64,000 bases of DNA from Lachnospiraceae bacterium (GCA_017623295.1 JAGAPK010000048.1:1-64000); one strand, 5' to 3'. Positions 8,217-17,722 are shown, numbered from the stretch's first letter. Numbers and translations: made by a program. The notes: generated by a model from the sequence alone, not told the origin.

Positions 8217-8603
8217 TTACCCCTCTGTTTCTGGCTCAATTGTCTTTACACCTAACATAAAATAAAAAATATGGAATAACCAAACACATGCCAAAACAAT
8301 TCTGCCAACCGGAACTCTGCTCATCATAATAAATCCAATAGACATAAGGACTGTTACAGTAATCATAATACGAATTTTTGTTTTCCAGGTCATTCCCCTT
8401 CCTTGCACATAACTTTCCAGATTGTCCTTATAAAGCTTCGTACTGATAAACCAGTTATTCAATCTTTCAGAACTTTTGCCAAAACAAAATGCTGCCAGCA
8501 ACAGAAACGGGAATGCCGGAATCATGGGAACTATTGCCCCAATTGCACCAAGTCCTACTCCAATACAGCCAATTATAATATATATTATCTTTTTAATACT
8601 CAT
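8217..8603 (-). CDS. DUF454/YbaN-family membrane protein
   Basis: A 128-residue inner-membrane protein with three to four hydrophobic segments and the family motif G.IGAIVPMIPAFPFLLLAAFCFGKSS near residues 18-45, followed by the characteristic LNNWFISTKLYKDNLESY. The start overlaps the end of the YgbA-like gene by 11 bp, so it is the last gene of that operon. Its molecular role is not established. The family is often seen beside heme- or redox-linked genes; that link is contextual only. Confidence 0.85.
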   Translation of the reverse strand: MSIKKIIYIIIGCIGVGLGAIGAIVPMIPAFPFLLLAAFCFGKSSERLNNWFISTKLYKDNLESYVQGRGMTWKTKIRIMITVTVLMSIGFIMMSRVPVGRIVLACVWLFHIFYFMLGVKTIEPETEG

Positions 8604-8943
8604 CCTGCTTCTCTAATCTCCTTTTCTCTTTCTTTGATTCTATTACATGAGAAACTGCCATAATAGGATGATGAAAAATCATTCGCGGCCCTGAAAAACG
8701 CATAACCTGCCTTATCATTTCTCTCATCTTAGGTTTATAGCAGTGTACTTTGCAGTTAGAACAAAAGGTCTTTGTTTCCATAAAAGGGCACTTATCACTT
8801 CTAAGTAAAGCATACTGTTTAAGTTCCTTACATTCTGTACAAAGCTCTCTTTTGGTTTTATGTTGTTTTCTGCAATACAGATCTATCATCTGTGACACGA
8901 TTACTTTCTCTCGTTCGCGTTTACTTTGAATATCTTTTCCCAT
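8593..8943 (-). CDS. YgbA-like (nitrous oxide-stimulated promoter family) protein
   Basis: A 116-residue basic, Cys-rich protein. It carries a CRKQH...CTECKEL element, a CPFMETKTFCSNCKVHCY cluster and the terminal FSGPRMIFHHPIMAVSHVIE segment typical of the YgbA family. In enterobacteria this family is induced by nitric oxide through NsrR. The cysteine/histidine pattern suggests a metal or Fe-S site. Its ATG overlaps the stop codon of the upstream ABC gene by one base (TGATG), and its 3' end overlaps the YbaN gene. The function is unknown. Confidence 0.8.
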   Translation of the reverse strand: MGKDIQSKREREKVIVSQMIDLYCRKQHKTKRELCTECKELKQYALLRSDKCPFMETKTFCSNCKVHCYKPKMREMIRQVMRFSGPRMIFHHPIMAVSHVIESKKEKRRLEKQDEY

Positions 8944-10613
8944 CAGCTCACTCTTCCTGTCTTAGACAAATCTTCTACCGAATAAATCGTGTCTGCAATA
9001 CGCATAGTAGACTGTCTATGGGATACCAGTACAATCGTTTTATCTTTTCCTTCTTCCTTCAAAGACTTCAAAATCACTGCCTCATTGAGACTGTCAAGAT
9101 TACTTGTCGGCTCATCCAGAAGCACAAATGGCGCATCATGTAGAAATGCTCTTGCAAGACCAATTCTCTGCCGTTCTCCACCTGACAAAGTATCGCCCAG
9201 TTCTCCAACAGCAGTATCATATCCTTGTGGAAGACTCATAATAAAATCATGCACAGATGCCTTCTTACATGCACTCATAATTTCTTCATCAGTAGCATCC
9301 AACTTTGCAATTTTCAAATTATTTCTGATACTATCATGAAAAAGATGTGTTTCCTGTGTCATAAAACTTTCCAAATCACGCAGATTCATCGTATTAATAT
9401 TTTCAATATCTGTATCTGAGATCTGTACTTTTCCCTTTTGAACATTCCAGAAACGCATCAGAAGCTTAAGTAATGTAGACTTTCCACTGCCGCTTTTTCC
9501 AATAATACCTACCACAGACCCCTTTGGAATATTTACGGTTACATCATCCAATATCACTTCTTCTCTGTAGGCAAATGTAACATTTTGAACTTTTGCTTCT
9601 GTAAATCCAATCTCTTTGCATCCTCTGATTTCTTCCACAGCCGGAACTTCCTCCAAAATATCGAGCACCCGGTTCCCTGCCGCAAATGTACTTTGAAGAG
9701 TACTTCCAAGATTTGCTAACGCTACCACCGGTCCAAAAGAACTCATAAGAGCAATCGTTGGAATCAGAACCCCTACAAATCCAATTTCTCCATTCTGAAA
9801 AAACGCTGCGGCGACAAAGAACATTGTCAAATCAAATATAAGAATAATCGTATTTGTTACCGCCATATTTCGCCCGGAAACACGCTTCATCCGTCCTTCT
9901 TCAACAGAGAGTTCATCTGTCAACTGATTCATTTTATTCAGACGCGTATTACCCTGTCCATATTGAAGTATTTCCGAAAGTCCCCGGATACTATCAAGAA
10001 CAAAAGTACTTAACTCCCCTGATTTCGTACGAAACTTCATACCGGTATCACCACTTAGCTTTGATGTAAAAATAGGAACAATCATACCTACTGTCGCATA
10101 TGCAATAAGAGCAATACCGCCTAAGACCATATGATAACTTCCAATAAATACACACATGATAGCAGAGAAAAAAACTGCAATTACTACTGGTGATATGGTA
10201 TGTGCATAAAATACTTCCAGCAGTTCTATATCAGATGTGATTACTGAAATAAGATTCCCTTTATCTTTTCCTTCCAGCTTCGCAGGACACAACTTTCTTA
10301 GCGCCTGAAATACCTTATCACGAATCAATGCCAAAAGCTTAAATGCTATGAAATGATTACATGCCTGCTCCGCATAGCGTAAAACGCCTCGTACCACAGC
10401 AAACACTAAAACACTTATAAAAATGGCGGTCAGCGTATGGTGTGTGTTAAAGTCCAACAGTTCCAAGACTGCAAATCCACCGAATATGGTAATAAAAGCA
10501 GCACAAAGATGACCGATAAGTCCCATGATTATGGCGAGTACCATAAAACCTGTCAAAGGCTTTACAAGACCTATAAGTCTTGCCATAACAATAAACCCAC
10601 TTCTCTTTTTCAT
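8943..10613 (-). CDS. CydC-like ABC exporter subunit (fused membrane and ATPase domains)
   Basis: A 556-residue half-transporter. Membrane helices occupy roughly residues 1-300 and the ATPase domain roughly 320-556. The ATPase has Walker A GKSGSGKST, signature LSGGERQR, Walker B FVLLDEPTSNLD and switch VSHR. The start at 10613 is chosen because ATGA overlaps the stop of the partner gene; a longer frame upstream lacks a ribosome site. The membrane domain (RYAEQ, GNLISVITSDIELLEVFYAH) resembles CydC/CydD. With its neighbour it should form a heterodimeric exporter, possibly of thiols or heme-linked compounds. No cydAB genes are nearby, so the substrate is open. Confidence 0.88.
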   Translation of the reverse strand: MKKRSGFIVMARLIGLVKPLTGFMVLAIIMGLIGHLCAAFITIFGGFAVLELLDFNTHHTLTAIFISVLVFAVVRGVLRYAEQACNHFIAFKLLALIRDKVFQALRKLCPAKLEGKDKGNLISVITSDIELLEVFYAHTISPVVIAVFFSAIMCVFIGSYHMVLGGIALIAYATVGMIVPIFTSKLSGDTGMKFRTKSGELSTFVLDSIRGLSEILQYGQGNTRLNKMNQLTDELSVEEGRMKRVSGRNMAVTNTIILIFDLTMFFVAAAFFQNGEIGFVGVLIPTIALMSSFGPVVALANLGSTLQSTFAAGNRVLDILEEVPAVEEIRGCKEIGFTEAKVQNVTFAYREEVILDDVTVNIPKGSVVGIIGKSGSGKSTLLKLLMRFWNVQKGKVQISDTDIENINTMNLRDLESFMTQETHLFHDSIRNNLKIAKLDATDEEIMSACKKASVHDFIMSLPQGYDTAVGELGDTLSGGERQRIGLARAFLHDAPFVLLDEPTSNLDSLNEAVILKSLKEEGKDKTIVLVSHRQSTMRIADTIYSVEDLSKTGRVS

Positions 10614-12349
10614 CTCTGTTTCCCTTCCTTTCCATAATTTTCCAAGCTTTGCTGTGCATTCCATAACTTTGCATAAATACCATTGTTCGCAAGAAGCTCT
10701 TTATGATTACCACTTTCTACAACCACACCGCTGTCCATAACATAAATATGATCCGCTCCTGTTACATTCGCCAAACGATGTGAGATAAGGATAATAGTTT
10801 TCGTCTTTGCAAGATTGTAAATCTCTTCCAAAATATCGTTTTCACTTTCCACATCAATATTTGAAGTAGCCTCATCAAAAATGTATATTTCACTGTCATG
10901 GAGTAACGCTCTCGCCAGAGCCAGACGTTGGCACTGCCCCCCTGAAAGATTTGAGGCCTTTTCCAAAAGCTGAGTATCAAGACCACATTCCTCTCGCAAG
11001 AAGTTTGCAAGATTTACTCTTTCTAGTACGCCCCACATCTCTTCCTCTGTTGCATCCGGTTTTCCCATAAGCAGATTGTCACGCACCGTTCCTTTAAACA
11101 GATGGCTATAATGACTGATGTAAGTTATATTCTGTACAATACTTTCTTCTAAAATTTCTGAAAGTTCTACTGTTCCGATTGAAACAGAACCTGTATAACC
11201 TTTATTTCTTCCCGTAAGAATAGCTGCAATCGTTGACTTTCCACAGCCGCTTTCACCTACAATAGAAATGAAACCACCTTTGGGAAATCGCATATTCATA
11301 CCATGTAAAATTTCACGACTATCTTCATAAGAAAACCGCAAATTGGAACAAACAATAGTAGTATCCACTGGAACTTTTTCAGTCTTTTCTTTGTCTTCCG
11401 GCAAATCCAAAAGTCTGAATATTTTATCACTGGCTGCCATACCATTCATGGCAATATGAAAGAAAGATCCAAGCTGTCTCATCGGAATAAAGAAATCGGC
11501 AGACAATAGTATAATAAGCAGGCATCCTTCTAAAGACACATTTCCGCTGCGATACTGCGTTACTGACAGAATTACACCAAGCGCTGCTCCACCATACGCA
11601 ATCAAATCCATAATTGTTATTGAATTCAATTGCATAGTAAGTACCTTCATGGTAATTTTTCGGAATTTTTCCGACTCTACATTCATTTCCTCATTCTTAA
11701 AACCATCCGATTGATAGATTTTTAATGTAGTAAGTCCCTGCAGATTTTCCAAAAAAGTATCACCAAGCGTAGTATATTGTCCCCAGTACTTTGAAAGCAG
11801 CTTTTTGGCCCATCTCTGTACTGCCACGATTGCTACCGGAATCATAGGAACACAAATAAGCAGTACGATAGCTGATGGAAAATTCACAAAACTTAATATA
11901 ATAAATAATGTTAATGGTGCCAGCATGGCATAAAAAAACTGCGGAAGATATGCTCCAAAATAAGTTTCTAACTGGTCTACACCTTCAACAGCTACTTGCA
12001 CAATTTCTGAAGTCTGAACTTTTTCTTTATAAGAATTTCCCACCCTTAACATTTTCTTGTATATCATTTCTCTCAAAGTCTTTTTGACTGCTTTTGAGGA
12101 CAAGTAACTCATCCGGCTTGCCATTATAGTACATACAAATCTTATTGCAACTGCCACCATTACTATAATAGCTGATATCGAAATTCTCTTCGTATCCGTT
12201 GTCCCCTTAAAAAGACCACCAAGCAGATTTGTAATGTTTCCCATTATAACAATATTCGCCACAAGCGAACACCATTGCAATGCAACATTACCGGCAATAT
12301 ATTTTTTGCTTTCACTGACTGTTCTAATCAGTCTTTTATTAATCATCAT
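10610..12349 (-). CDS. CydD-like ABC exporter subunit (fused membrane and ATPase domains)
   Basis: A 579-residue half-transporter with six membrane helices (residues about 15-310) and a C-terminal ATPase domain. The ATPase has Walker A GESGCGKST, signature LSGGQCQR, Walker B IYIFDEATSNID and switch ISHR. It precedes and overlaps (ATGA) the CydC-like gene, which indicates a heterodimer. The first gene of the set starts only about 28 bp after the terminator of the MFS gene, so its promoter must overlap that terminator or lie in it. The CydDC-like label comes from domain arrangement; substrate unknown. Confidence 0.88.
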   Translation of the reverse strand: MMINKRLIRTVSESKKYIAGNVALQWCSLVANIVIMGNITNLLGGLFKGTTDTKRISISAIIVMVAVAIRFVCTIMASRMSYLSSKAVKKTLREMIYKKMLRVGNSYKEKVQTSEIVQVAVEGVDQLETYFGAYLPQFFYAMLAPLTLFIILSFVNFPSAIVLLICVPMIPVAIVAVQRWAKKLLSKYWGQYTTLGDTFLENLQGLTTLKIYQSDGFKNEEMNVESEKFRKITMKVLTMQLNSITIMDLIAYGGAALGVILSVTQYRSGNVSLEGCLLIILLSADFFIPMRQLGSFFHIAMNGMAASDKIFRLLDLPEDKEKTEKVPVDTTIVCSNLRFSYEDSREILHGMNMRFPKGGFISIVGESGCGKSTIAAILTGRNKGYTGSVSIGTVELSEILEESIVQNITYISHYSHLFKGTVRDNLLMGKPDATEEEMWGVLERVNLANFLREECGLDTQLLEKASNLSGGQCQRLALARALLHDSEIYIFDEATSNIDVESENDILEEIYNLAKTKTIILISHRLANVTGADHIYVMDSGVVVESGNHKELLANNGIYAKLWNAQQSLENYGKEGKQR

Positions 12350-12376
12350 AACTATTTTCCTCTGTAACTATAATAT

Positions 12377-12414
12377 AAAAAGGCTTTGAGTTAGTTTTTT
12401 CTAACCCAAAGCCT
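12377..12414 (-). terminator. Terminator of the MFS gene
   Basis: AGGCTTTG-GTTAG (12381-12394) pairs with CTAAC-CAAAGCCT (12401-12414). On the minus strand the hairpin ends in TTTTTATATT. Confidence 0.9.
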
Positions 12415-12449
12415 ACCATATCTTTTTTCCTCAGTCAAGAAATGTTCCT

Positions 12450-13787
12450 CTAATTCTCCACGTCAAAATTTTCCAACACTTTTTTCTTTTCAAATGGCTT
12501 CACATCTCCATGTTTTACCTGACTCATTGTAGCAATCGCGCAAACCGTAAAGAATATTGCATATGGAAAAAGTGTATGGTACGAAATATGTTGCAACAAT
12601 AACCCCGATAAAATCGGTGTAAAAATCTGCGCTGCCATCGAAAATGTATAATACAGCCCGGTATATTTTCCGATATCACTATTCTTGCTCATTTCTACAA
12701 CCATCGGATAAGAATTTACGTTAATGGCTGCCCAACCGATACCAACAAGTGCAAAGAAGAAGTTAGCTGTAACATTATAAGTCGGATAAAAGAACACCGC
12801 ACTATAACTGATAAGCATTAAAAGAAGTCCAATCATAATTGTCTTCTTTCTTCCCAACTTAGCAGAAACAAATCCTATCGGAATGTAACTGATAATAGCC
12901 GCAACCATCGCTACCATCAGACAACTTGCAAATCCACCGCCCTGTATTTTCCATATCGTAATTGCATATCTGGAAAATGCGGTTGTAACAGCATTATAAG
13001 CCATGTACCAGAAACAGGTGGAAAAAAGAATGAACAGCAGACTTCTTTTAACCTGCGCTATTTTGTCTGTTGCGTTCCCTGCTATTTGCCGAGTTTCTAC
13101 TCTTTGTGTTTCTTTCTCCGTTACATTCTTCAACTCGGACTCAGTTTCTTCTATCCCTTCTATTTCCGGACCTTCCAGTCGCATTTGAGCAGCCAGTTTT
13201 TTCTCTCGAATTGTAATTACCAATATGATAATAGAAACAATCATAATCAAAGCTACGCCTACAAACACAGGCATATAGCTTGGGTTGTCTTCTTTCTTCA
13301 CAAGTAACTGTATCAATATTAAAGTGTAGATTGAGCCAACTGCGCCCATTAAATTAATCACCGCATTTGCCGAAGAACGAAGTGGTTTCGGCGTTAAATC
13401 CGGCATCAAAGCAACCGCCGGAGAACGATACAGCGCCATTGCAATAAGTGTGAATGCCAGTGAAATCATAAACAAACCAAGTTGACTATTTCTATCTGCA
13501 ACCGGCATAATCATCATCAAAATCACTGCCGCAATTGTACCTATTACAATAAATGGTGTTCTTTTTCCAAGTCTGGTATCTACCTTATCCGACCATGTTC
13601 CGACAATAGGCAGCAGAAACACCGCAAGCACGTTATCAATTGCCATAATGGCTCCAATAACAGAATCCTGCAAATGAAATCTATTTTGTAAAATCAACGG
13701 AATAATATTATCATACATCTGCCAGAAAGCATTGATAGATAGAAATGCCATACCTATGAAAATAGTTCTCTTGTAATTGAGTTTCAT
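12450..13787 (-). CDS. MFS transporter, SLC45/GPH-like
   Basis: A 445-residue carrier with about 12 hydrophobic helices split by a charged central loop (residues about 195-250, rich in Glu/Lys). The SDKVDTRLGKRTPFIVIG sequence after helix 2 is the signature of the SLC45/glycoside-cation symporter branch of the major facilitator superfamily, whose members usually import sugars or glycosides. It ends at a strong terminator and appears monocistronic. The actual substrate is not readable. Confidence 0.85.
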   Translation of the reverse strand: MKLNYKRTIFIGMAFLSINAFWQMYDNIIPLILQNRFHLQDSVIGAIMAIDNVLAVFLLPIVGTWSDKVDTRLGKRTPFIVIGTIAAVILMMIMPVADRNSQLGLFMISLAFTLIAMALYRSPAVALMPDLTPKPLRSSANAVINLMGAVGSIYTLILIQLLVKKEDNPSYMPVFVGVALIMIVSIIILVITIREKKLAAQMRLEGPEIEGIEETESELKNVTEKETQRVETRQIAGNATDKIAQVKRSLLFILFSTCFWYMAYNAVTTAFSRYAITIWKIQGGGFASCLMVAMVAAIISYIPIGFVSAKLGRKKTIMIGLLLMLISYSAVFFYPTYNVTANFFFALVGIGWAAINVNSYPMVVEMSKNSDIGKYTGLYYTFSMAAQIFTPILSGLLLQHISYHTLFPYAIFFTVCAIATMSQVKHGDVKPFEKKKVLENFDVEN

Positions 13788-13806
13788 CTTCTCAAACTTC
13801 TCCTAC

Positions 13807-14171
13807 TTATAATCTTGCCAAATATTTCTTTTTATCACCATCTAAAATTTTTAAAGCTTTCATTGCCTGCTCCGCAGACCACTGCATTGTTTCCATAAGA
13901 TTTTTAATATCCTCTACCCGCCCATTCGTTATTCCTTGGGTTATTCCTCTTGCTTCATACTTGTCTAATAATTCACACATAGTAACCTCTCCTCCTACAT
14001 ATTCTGTTTCTAACATTTCTCCAATCATCGTTTCATATCTGTCATCGCCTGTCAAAGCTTTGAGCATTAACAACAGTGCTTCAATATGTATTATCTTTTG
14101 TTCTTCAGGAGGAGCCTCTCTCCCTGCTATCCATAGGATATTAAGCAAGGATTCGAAACTTTCTGACGGTC
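13807..14171 (-). pseudogene. C-terminal remnant of an Rpn/PD-(D/E)XK nuclease-transposase family gene
   Basis: The readable frame (from about 14171) opens SESFESLLNILWIAG without a proper ATG; the longest callable ORF starts at a TTG (14148). The ARGITQGITNGR repeat-like stretch and the NLMETMQWSAEQAMKALKI tail are typical of the C-terminus of Rpn-type recombination-promoting nuclease/putative transposase proteins of Clostridia. The nuclease domain is absent and a TGA stop lies in frame just upstream. I read this as a decayed fragment, though a short expressed protein cannot be excluded. Confidence 0.65.
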
Positions 14172-14299
14172 ATTTAACCTTGAAATATAAGAATATAAAG
14201 AAAAACGAATTTCATTGCTTGTCCGTATCATATCACAAATAATTGTAAAATACAATACGGAAATACGATGAAACAACTTTTCGACATAATATGCTTTCT

Positions 14300-15676
14300 C
14301 TAATGTTGTGAATCACACTTTTTCCGTTGTAAATCATGAACAGACGGGTTATCCAGCAGCTTCCCGTCAGCATCATACCGTGAACCATGACAAGGGCAAT
14401 CGTAACTCTGCTCGTCCGGATTCCATACAAGTTCACAGCCCATATGCGCACAGCGAGGTGCCTTTTTATGAAAAAATCCTTTTACCAGACCTTTTACACT
14501 CATTCCCACATCTTTCAAAAAGTTTCCCGTAGCCGCGCGTATCAAAAAACGCTGTGGAGCAAAAAGTTTAGCATAAGGATTTTCTATTCCACATATCATA
14601 TCCCGCAAAAGCATGGCTGCAACCATAGAAGTTGTCATTCCCCATTTCTGAAAACCGGTTGCTACATACAAATTCGGTGTGAAAACAGAAAATCTTCCAA
14701 TAAAAGGTATCCCATCATGCGGCATACAATCCTGTGCCGACCAGCGACTTACTTCCTTACACTCCGGAAAATACTGTTTTGCCGCCTGCACAAGCTTCTC
14801 ATAAGTCCCACCATATTCGTTCTCCCCGGTCCGGTAAGAACCACCTCCTAATAACAAATTTTCTCCTGCCTGTCGGAAAGAAAGTCCGTCCGAATCGATA
14901 CCATAATACATCCCTTCTAACGGATAGCTACCTACTGTTTTATCGCAGCTTGCAAGTTCCAGAACACAACTTCTTTCCTGGTGCTCACGCATAAAATAAA
15001 AACCCGGCACATTCCGAATCGGGTAATGAGTAGCCATTATAATCTTTTCTGCCAAAAACTCTCCGCTTTCTGTTATTAACCGATTGCCTCTGATACGAAT
15101 TACCTTCGTATGCTCCATAATTTCCAACTTAGCAGCAATGTATTTCACAAATTCCATTGGTGAAAACTGCGCCTGATTCCGAAAACAAACCGCACCTGTG
15201 ACTTCAAACGGCAGCTCTGTTTCTGTCGTAAAAAAAGCATCAATTCCCAGCAAAGATGCCGCCTCAGCCTCTTGTTTTAGAAGTCCTGGATTCTGTGAAG
15301 TATATAAATAAGCCGGTACACGTTTAAACCGGCACTCGATTTTCTCTTCCCGAATCAGTCTCTCATACTCGGCAATTGCTTCTTCATTCGCTCTGGCATA
15401 CAGCATCGCCTTTTTCACATCCATTGACTGCATCAATTTATGATATTTCAACGCATGCTGACTTGTAATCTTCGCCGTCGTTCGTCCGGTCTGCCCGGAT
15501 GCTACTGCATTGGCTTCCAGAACAAGCACATCTTTGCCCTGCTTTTTCAAATAATAGGCAATTAAAAGTCCAGCCATTCCGGCTCCTATCACTATAATCT
15601 CTCTTTTCTTCTTCTCCTGATTTATTTTGTCTTGATTTATTTCATCCTGCTTTGTTTCGTTCTGATTTGATTCCAT
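14300..15676 (-). CDS. FAD-dependent oxidoreductase with C-terminal Rieske [2Fe-2S] domain (YhfW-like)
   Basis: A 458-residue protein. After a short polar, Gln/Asn/Lys-rich leader it has an FAD-binding GAGMAGLLIAYYLKKQGKDV Rossmann motif and a DAO-type oxidoreductase body. The last 50 residues form a Rieske site, CAHMGC...CPCHGSRYD (C-x-H and C-x-x-H ligands). This is the arrangement of Bacillus YhfW. The start at 15676 is preferred because it gives a normal N-terminus and leaves the upstream gene's end free. It lies next to a ferritin-like protein and a TrxR-like gene, which suggests a redox or oxygen-defence role. The substrate is unknown. Confidence 0.85.
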   Translation of the reverse strand: MESNQNETKQDEINQDKINQEKKKREIIVIGAGMAGLLIAYYLKKQGKDVLVLEANAVASGQTGRTTAKITSQHALKYHKLMQSMDVKKAMLYARANEEAIAEYERLIREEKIECRFKRVPAYLYTSQNPGLLKQEAEAASLLGIDAFFTTETELPFEVTGAVCFRNQAQFSPMEFVKYIAAKLEIMEHTKVIRIRGNRLITESGEFLAEKIIMATHYPIRNVPGFYFMREHQERSCVLELASCDKTVGSYPLEGMYYGIDSDGLSFRQAGENLLLGGGSYRTGENEYGGTYEKLVQAAKQYFPECKEVSRWSAQDCMPHDGIPFIGRFSVFTPNLYVATGFQKWGMTTSMVAAMLLRDMICGIENPYAKLFAPQRFLIRAATGNFLKDVGMSVKGLVKGFFHKKAPRCAHMGCELVWNPDEQSYDCPCHGSRYDADGKLLDNPSVHDLQRKKCDSQH

Positions 15677-15709
15677 AAAAAACCCCCGCTTCTTTTGCTT
15701 CCATTCGTA

Positions 15710-15726
15710 TATACTATGGTAGTATA
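15710..15726. promoter_or_regulatory. Palindrome upstream of the FAD-Rieske gene
   Basis: TATACTA-TGG-TAGTATA is a perfect inverted repeat with 7-bp arms. It lies about 35 bp upstream of the start codon and contains a TATACT -10-like element. It could be an operator; no regulator gene is adjacent. Confidence 0.4.
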
Positions 15727-15758
15727 CACAATTTCCCACAAAAGAATGCGAGGACTCA

Positions 15759-16307
15759 TTATAACTCATCCATTAACGCCTCAAGCACCATAATATGATA
15801 CTCTTCATCCTGGATAATTCTATATAAAACAGCATTCACATCACTGTCTTTTATCATTTTCATATGTGCTCTATACTGACTGACAGCTGACTTTTCCGCT
15901 TCTATGCCAAACTGAAGCATTTCTCTGGCATTTTCCGAAAGGTTTACATACTGTGGAGTCCACATTCTCGACTTACCATCACGATACCTTGCACTAAAGT
16001 CAACCGTTCCTCCAAGCAAAAAAATCATTTCTGCCAGCTTCTGCAAATGAATCATTTCAGCTATTGCAATCCCAAGTATCGTTTTTGCAAGAGGACATTT
16101 CTCGCAGGAAAGATAATTTTCATTGTTGATGTATTGGGTAATTGCCGACATCTCTGATACGGAACCGCAATAGTCTATACTGAGCAGGTTCGCATAACTT
16201 TGGTTCTGTCCTTTGACCTGAATCGGCGGATACGGCAAAGCCATCATAATCGGGGTTATATCTCGAAAGTTACAGGTATTCACTAATGTGTTTTTTCTTT
16301 CTTCCAC
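15759..16307 (-). CDS. Ferritin-like di-iron protein
   Basis: A 182-residue, largely helical protein. Ferritin-fold metal ligands can be placed at E52, E84-x-x-H87 (EMIHLQKLAE), E138 and E168-x-x-H171 (EEYHIMVLEAL). That is two ExxH motifs plus bridging glutamates, as in rubrerythrin and Mn-catalase relatives. CxxC-type cysteines occur around residues 68-71 (CEKC). It probably handles peroxide or stores or oxidises metal in the cytosol. It lies 82 bp upstream of the FAD-Rieske gene on the same strand, so the two may work together. Confidence 0.75.
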   Translation of the reverse strand: MEERKNTLVNTCNFRDITPIMMALPYPPIQVKGQNQSYANLLSIDYCGSVSEMSAITQYINNENYLSCEKCPLAKTILGIAIAEMIHLQKLAEMIFLLGGTVDFSARYRDGKSRMWTPQYVNLSENAREMLQFGIEAEKSAVSQYRAHMKMIKDSDVNAVLYRIIQDEEYHIMVLEALMDEL

Positions 16308-16387
16308 AATAAAATCTTCTTCCAGCTGCTTTTATAATATAATATGTGGAAGTTTTATAGAGGTACCTCGATTAGTAAACACCATTT

Positions 16388-17287
16388 TTAGTCTTTCTTA
16401 ATATACTCCATTGAAGAAATAACCGCATTGGCTCCATCCGCTACAGCCGTAACTACCTGACGCAGCTTTTTGGTTCGCACATCACCTGCTGCAAATATTC
16501 CCGGTGCAGTCGTTTTTCCCGTTTCATCTGCCACGATATAACCATCTTCATTTCTGACAACCAGATTCTCTAACAACTTCGATTGCGGTTCCATTCCAAT
16601 GGCAACAAAAACCCCATTAACAGATATTTCTCTGCCATTATCAAGCACCAGAGAAGACACTTGTTCCTCGCCTTTCACTTCCACTGCATTAGCCGAAAGT
16701 ACCAGTTCAATATTCTCTTTAGACTTCACGCGGAGAACATTGTTTTCCGATCCCCGAAATTCGTTCCGCCTATGTATCAGGTATACTTTACTTGCAATAT
16801 CTGACAGGTACAGTGCATCATCAAGTGCCGTGTCGCCGCCGCCAATAACAGCAACCGTTTTATCTTGAAAAAAGGCTCCATCACAGATTGCACAATAGGA
16901 TACTCCTTTTCCCCGAAATGTATCTTCACCGGGAATCTGCAATCTTCTATGGGTTGCTCCAGCTGCGTAAATAATAGTCCGTGATTCTATTGTTTCTCCA
17001 TTATCGAACAGCGTTATCCAATTTTCTTTTTCGTGGTTAATCTGCACTGCCTGCGCTTCATAAAATTCTACACCCAGTTTTTCTGCATCTTGTCTAAAAA
17101 TTTCTCCCAGATCATATCCATTACTACCGACATGACCGATGTAGTTATCTACTTGCATACTTTCTGCAATCTGTCCTGTTCCCAAATACTCTTTCTCTGC
17201 AACCAGAAATTTCAGATTCGCTCTTTTGGCATATATAGAAGCGGACAGCCCAGCCGGTCCGCTTCCAATAATTAGTAAATCTAACAT
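16388..17287 (-). CDS. Thioredoxin-reductase-like NAD(P)H flavoprotein
   Basis: A 299-residue flavoprotein with FAD motif GSGPAGLSASIYAKR, redox-active C132-A-I-C135, an NAD(P)H-binding GGGDTALDDALYL motif and the terminal GIFAAGDVRTKKLRQVVTAVADGA. This is the TrxB layout, slightly shorter than usual. It is the last gene of the sulfur/encapsulin operon (21 bp after a JAMM gene) and lies in the same operon as a thioredoxin. It could regenerate that thioredoxin or reduce persulfide or thiocarboxylate intermediates. The TrxB family is clear; the dedicated role is inference. Confidence 0.9.
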   Translation of the reverse strand: MLDLLIIGSGPAGLSASIYAKRANLKFLVAEKEYLGTGQIAESMQVDNYIGHVGSNGYDLGEIFRQDAEKLGVEFYEAQAVQINHEKENWITLFDNGETIESRTIIYAAGATHRRLQIPGEDTFRGKGVSYCAICDGAFFQDKTVAVIGGGDTALDDALYLSDIASKVYLIHRRNEFRGSENNVLRVKSKENIELVLSANAVEVKGEEQVSSLVLDNGREISVNGVFVAIGMEPQSKLLENLVVRNEDGYIVADETGKTTAPGIFAAGDVRTKKLRQVVTAVADGANAVISSMEYIKKD

Positions 17288-17308
17288 ATTTTTACTCTTC
17301 CCTATCTT

Positions 17309-17722
17309 TTATGCTTCTATCACTAATTCTTCCTTATTCGCAGTTTCATTTTCGACATGAAAAGAATTTAACACCGGTTTTCCCTCTTCCATCAAGGACA
17401 AAATCAGATAGCTTGCATTCTTATCATATGCCAGCCTGATATCTTCCTCGGATGGTCTGGAAGGAGTTTCCGGATGGGAATGCCAGTTGCCAAGCGGAGC
17501 AAGTCCCTGACTTCTCATATCCTTAATAGCTGCTAACTGTTCTTTGGCATCCAGAGAAAAATGCTCATTCGACTGGTCAATATTGGTAAGAAGATACACT
17601 TTTTTTATGTATTTATCTTCTCCTACTTTCTCACCGGCAATCAGACCACATGCTTCATTCGGAAGCTGCGATATCGCATGAGCAACTATTTTCTGATAAT
17701 CTTCTTCTGATATTTTTATCAT
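17309..17722 (-). CDS. JAMM/Mov34-family Zn metallopeptidase acting on a sulfur carrier
   Basis: A 137-residue JAB/MPN+ domain. All JAMM residues are present: E23, H81-S-H83-P and S91-x-x-D94. Bacterial relatives (Mec+, HcyD) cut at the Gly-Gly end of ubiquitin-like sulfur carriers, either to expose the diglycine or to release a cysteine adduct. Here the carrier encoded two genes upstream ends GGG-SNGIF, and the E1 that would activate it lies between them. The obvious inferred job is to remove that five-residue tail or an amino-acid adduct. It starts 15 bp after the E1 gene, with AGGAG upstream. Confidence 0.88.
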   Translation of the reverse strand: MIKISEEDYQKIVAHAISQLPNEACGLIAGEKVGEDKYIKKVYLLTNIDQSNEHFSLDAKEQLAAIKDMRSQGLAPLGNWHSHPETPSRPSEEDIRLAYDKNASYLILSLMEEGKPVLNSFHVENETANKEELVIEA

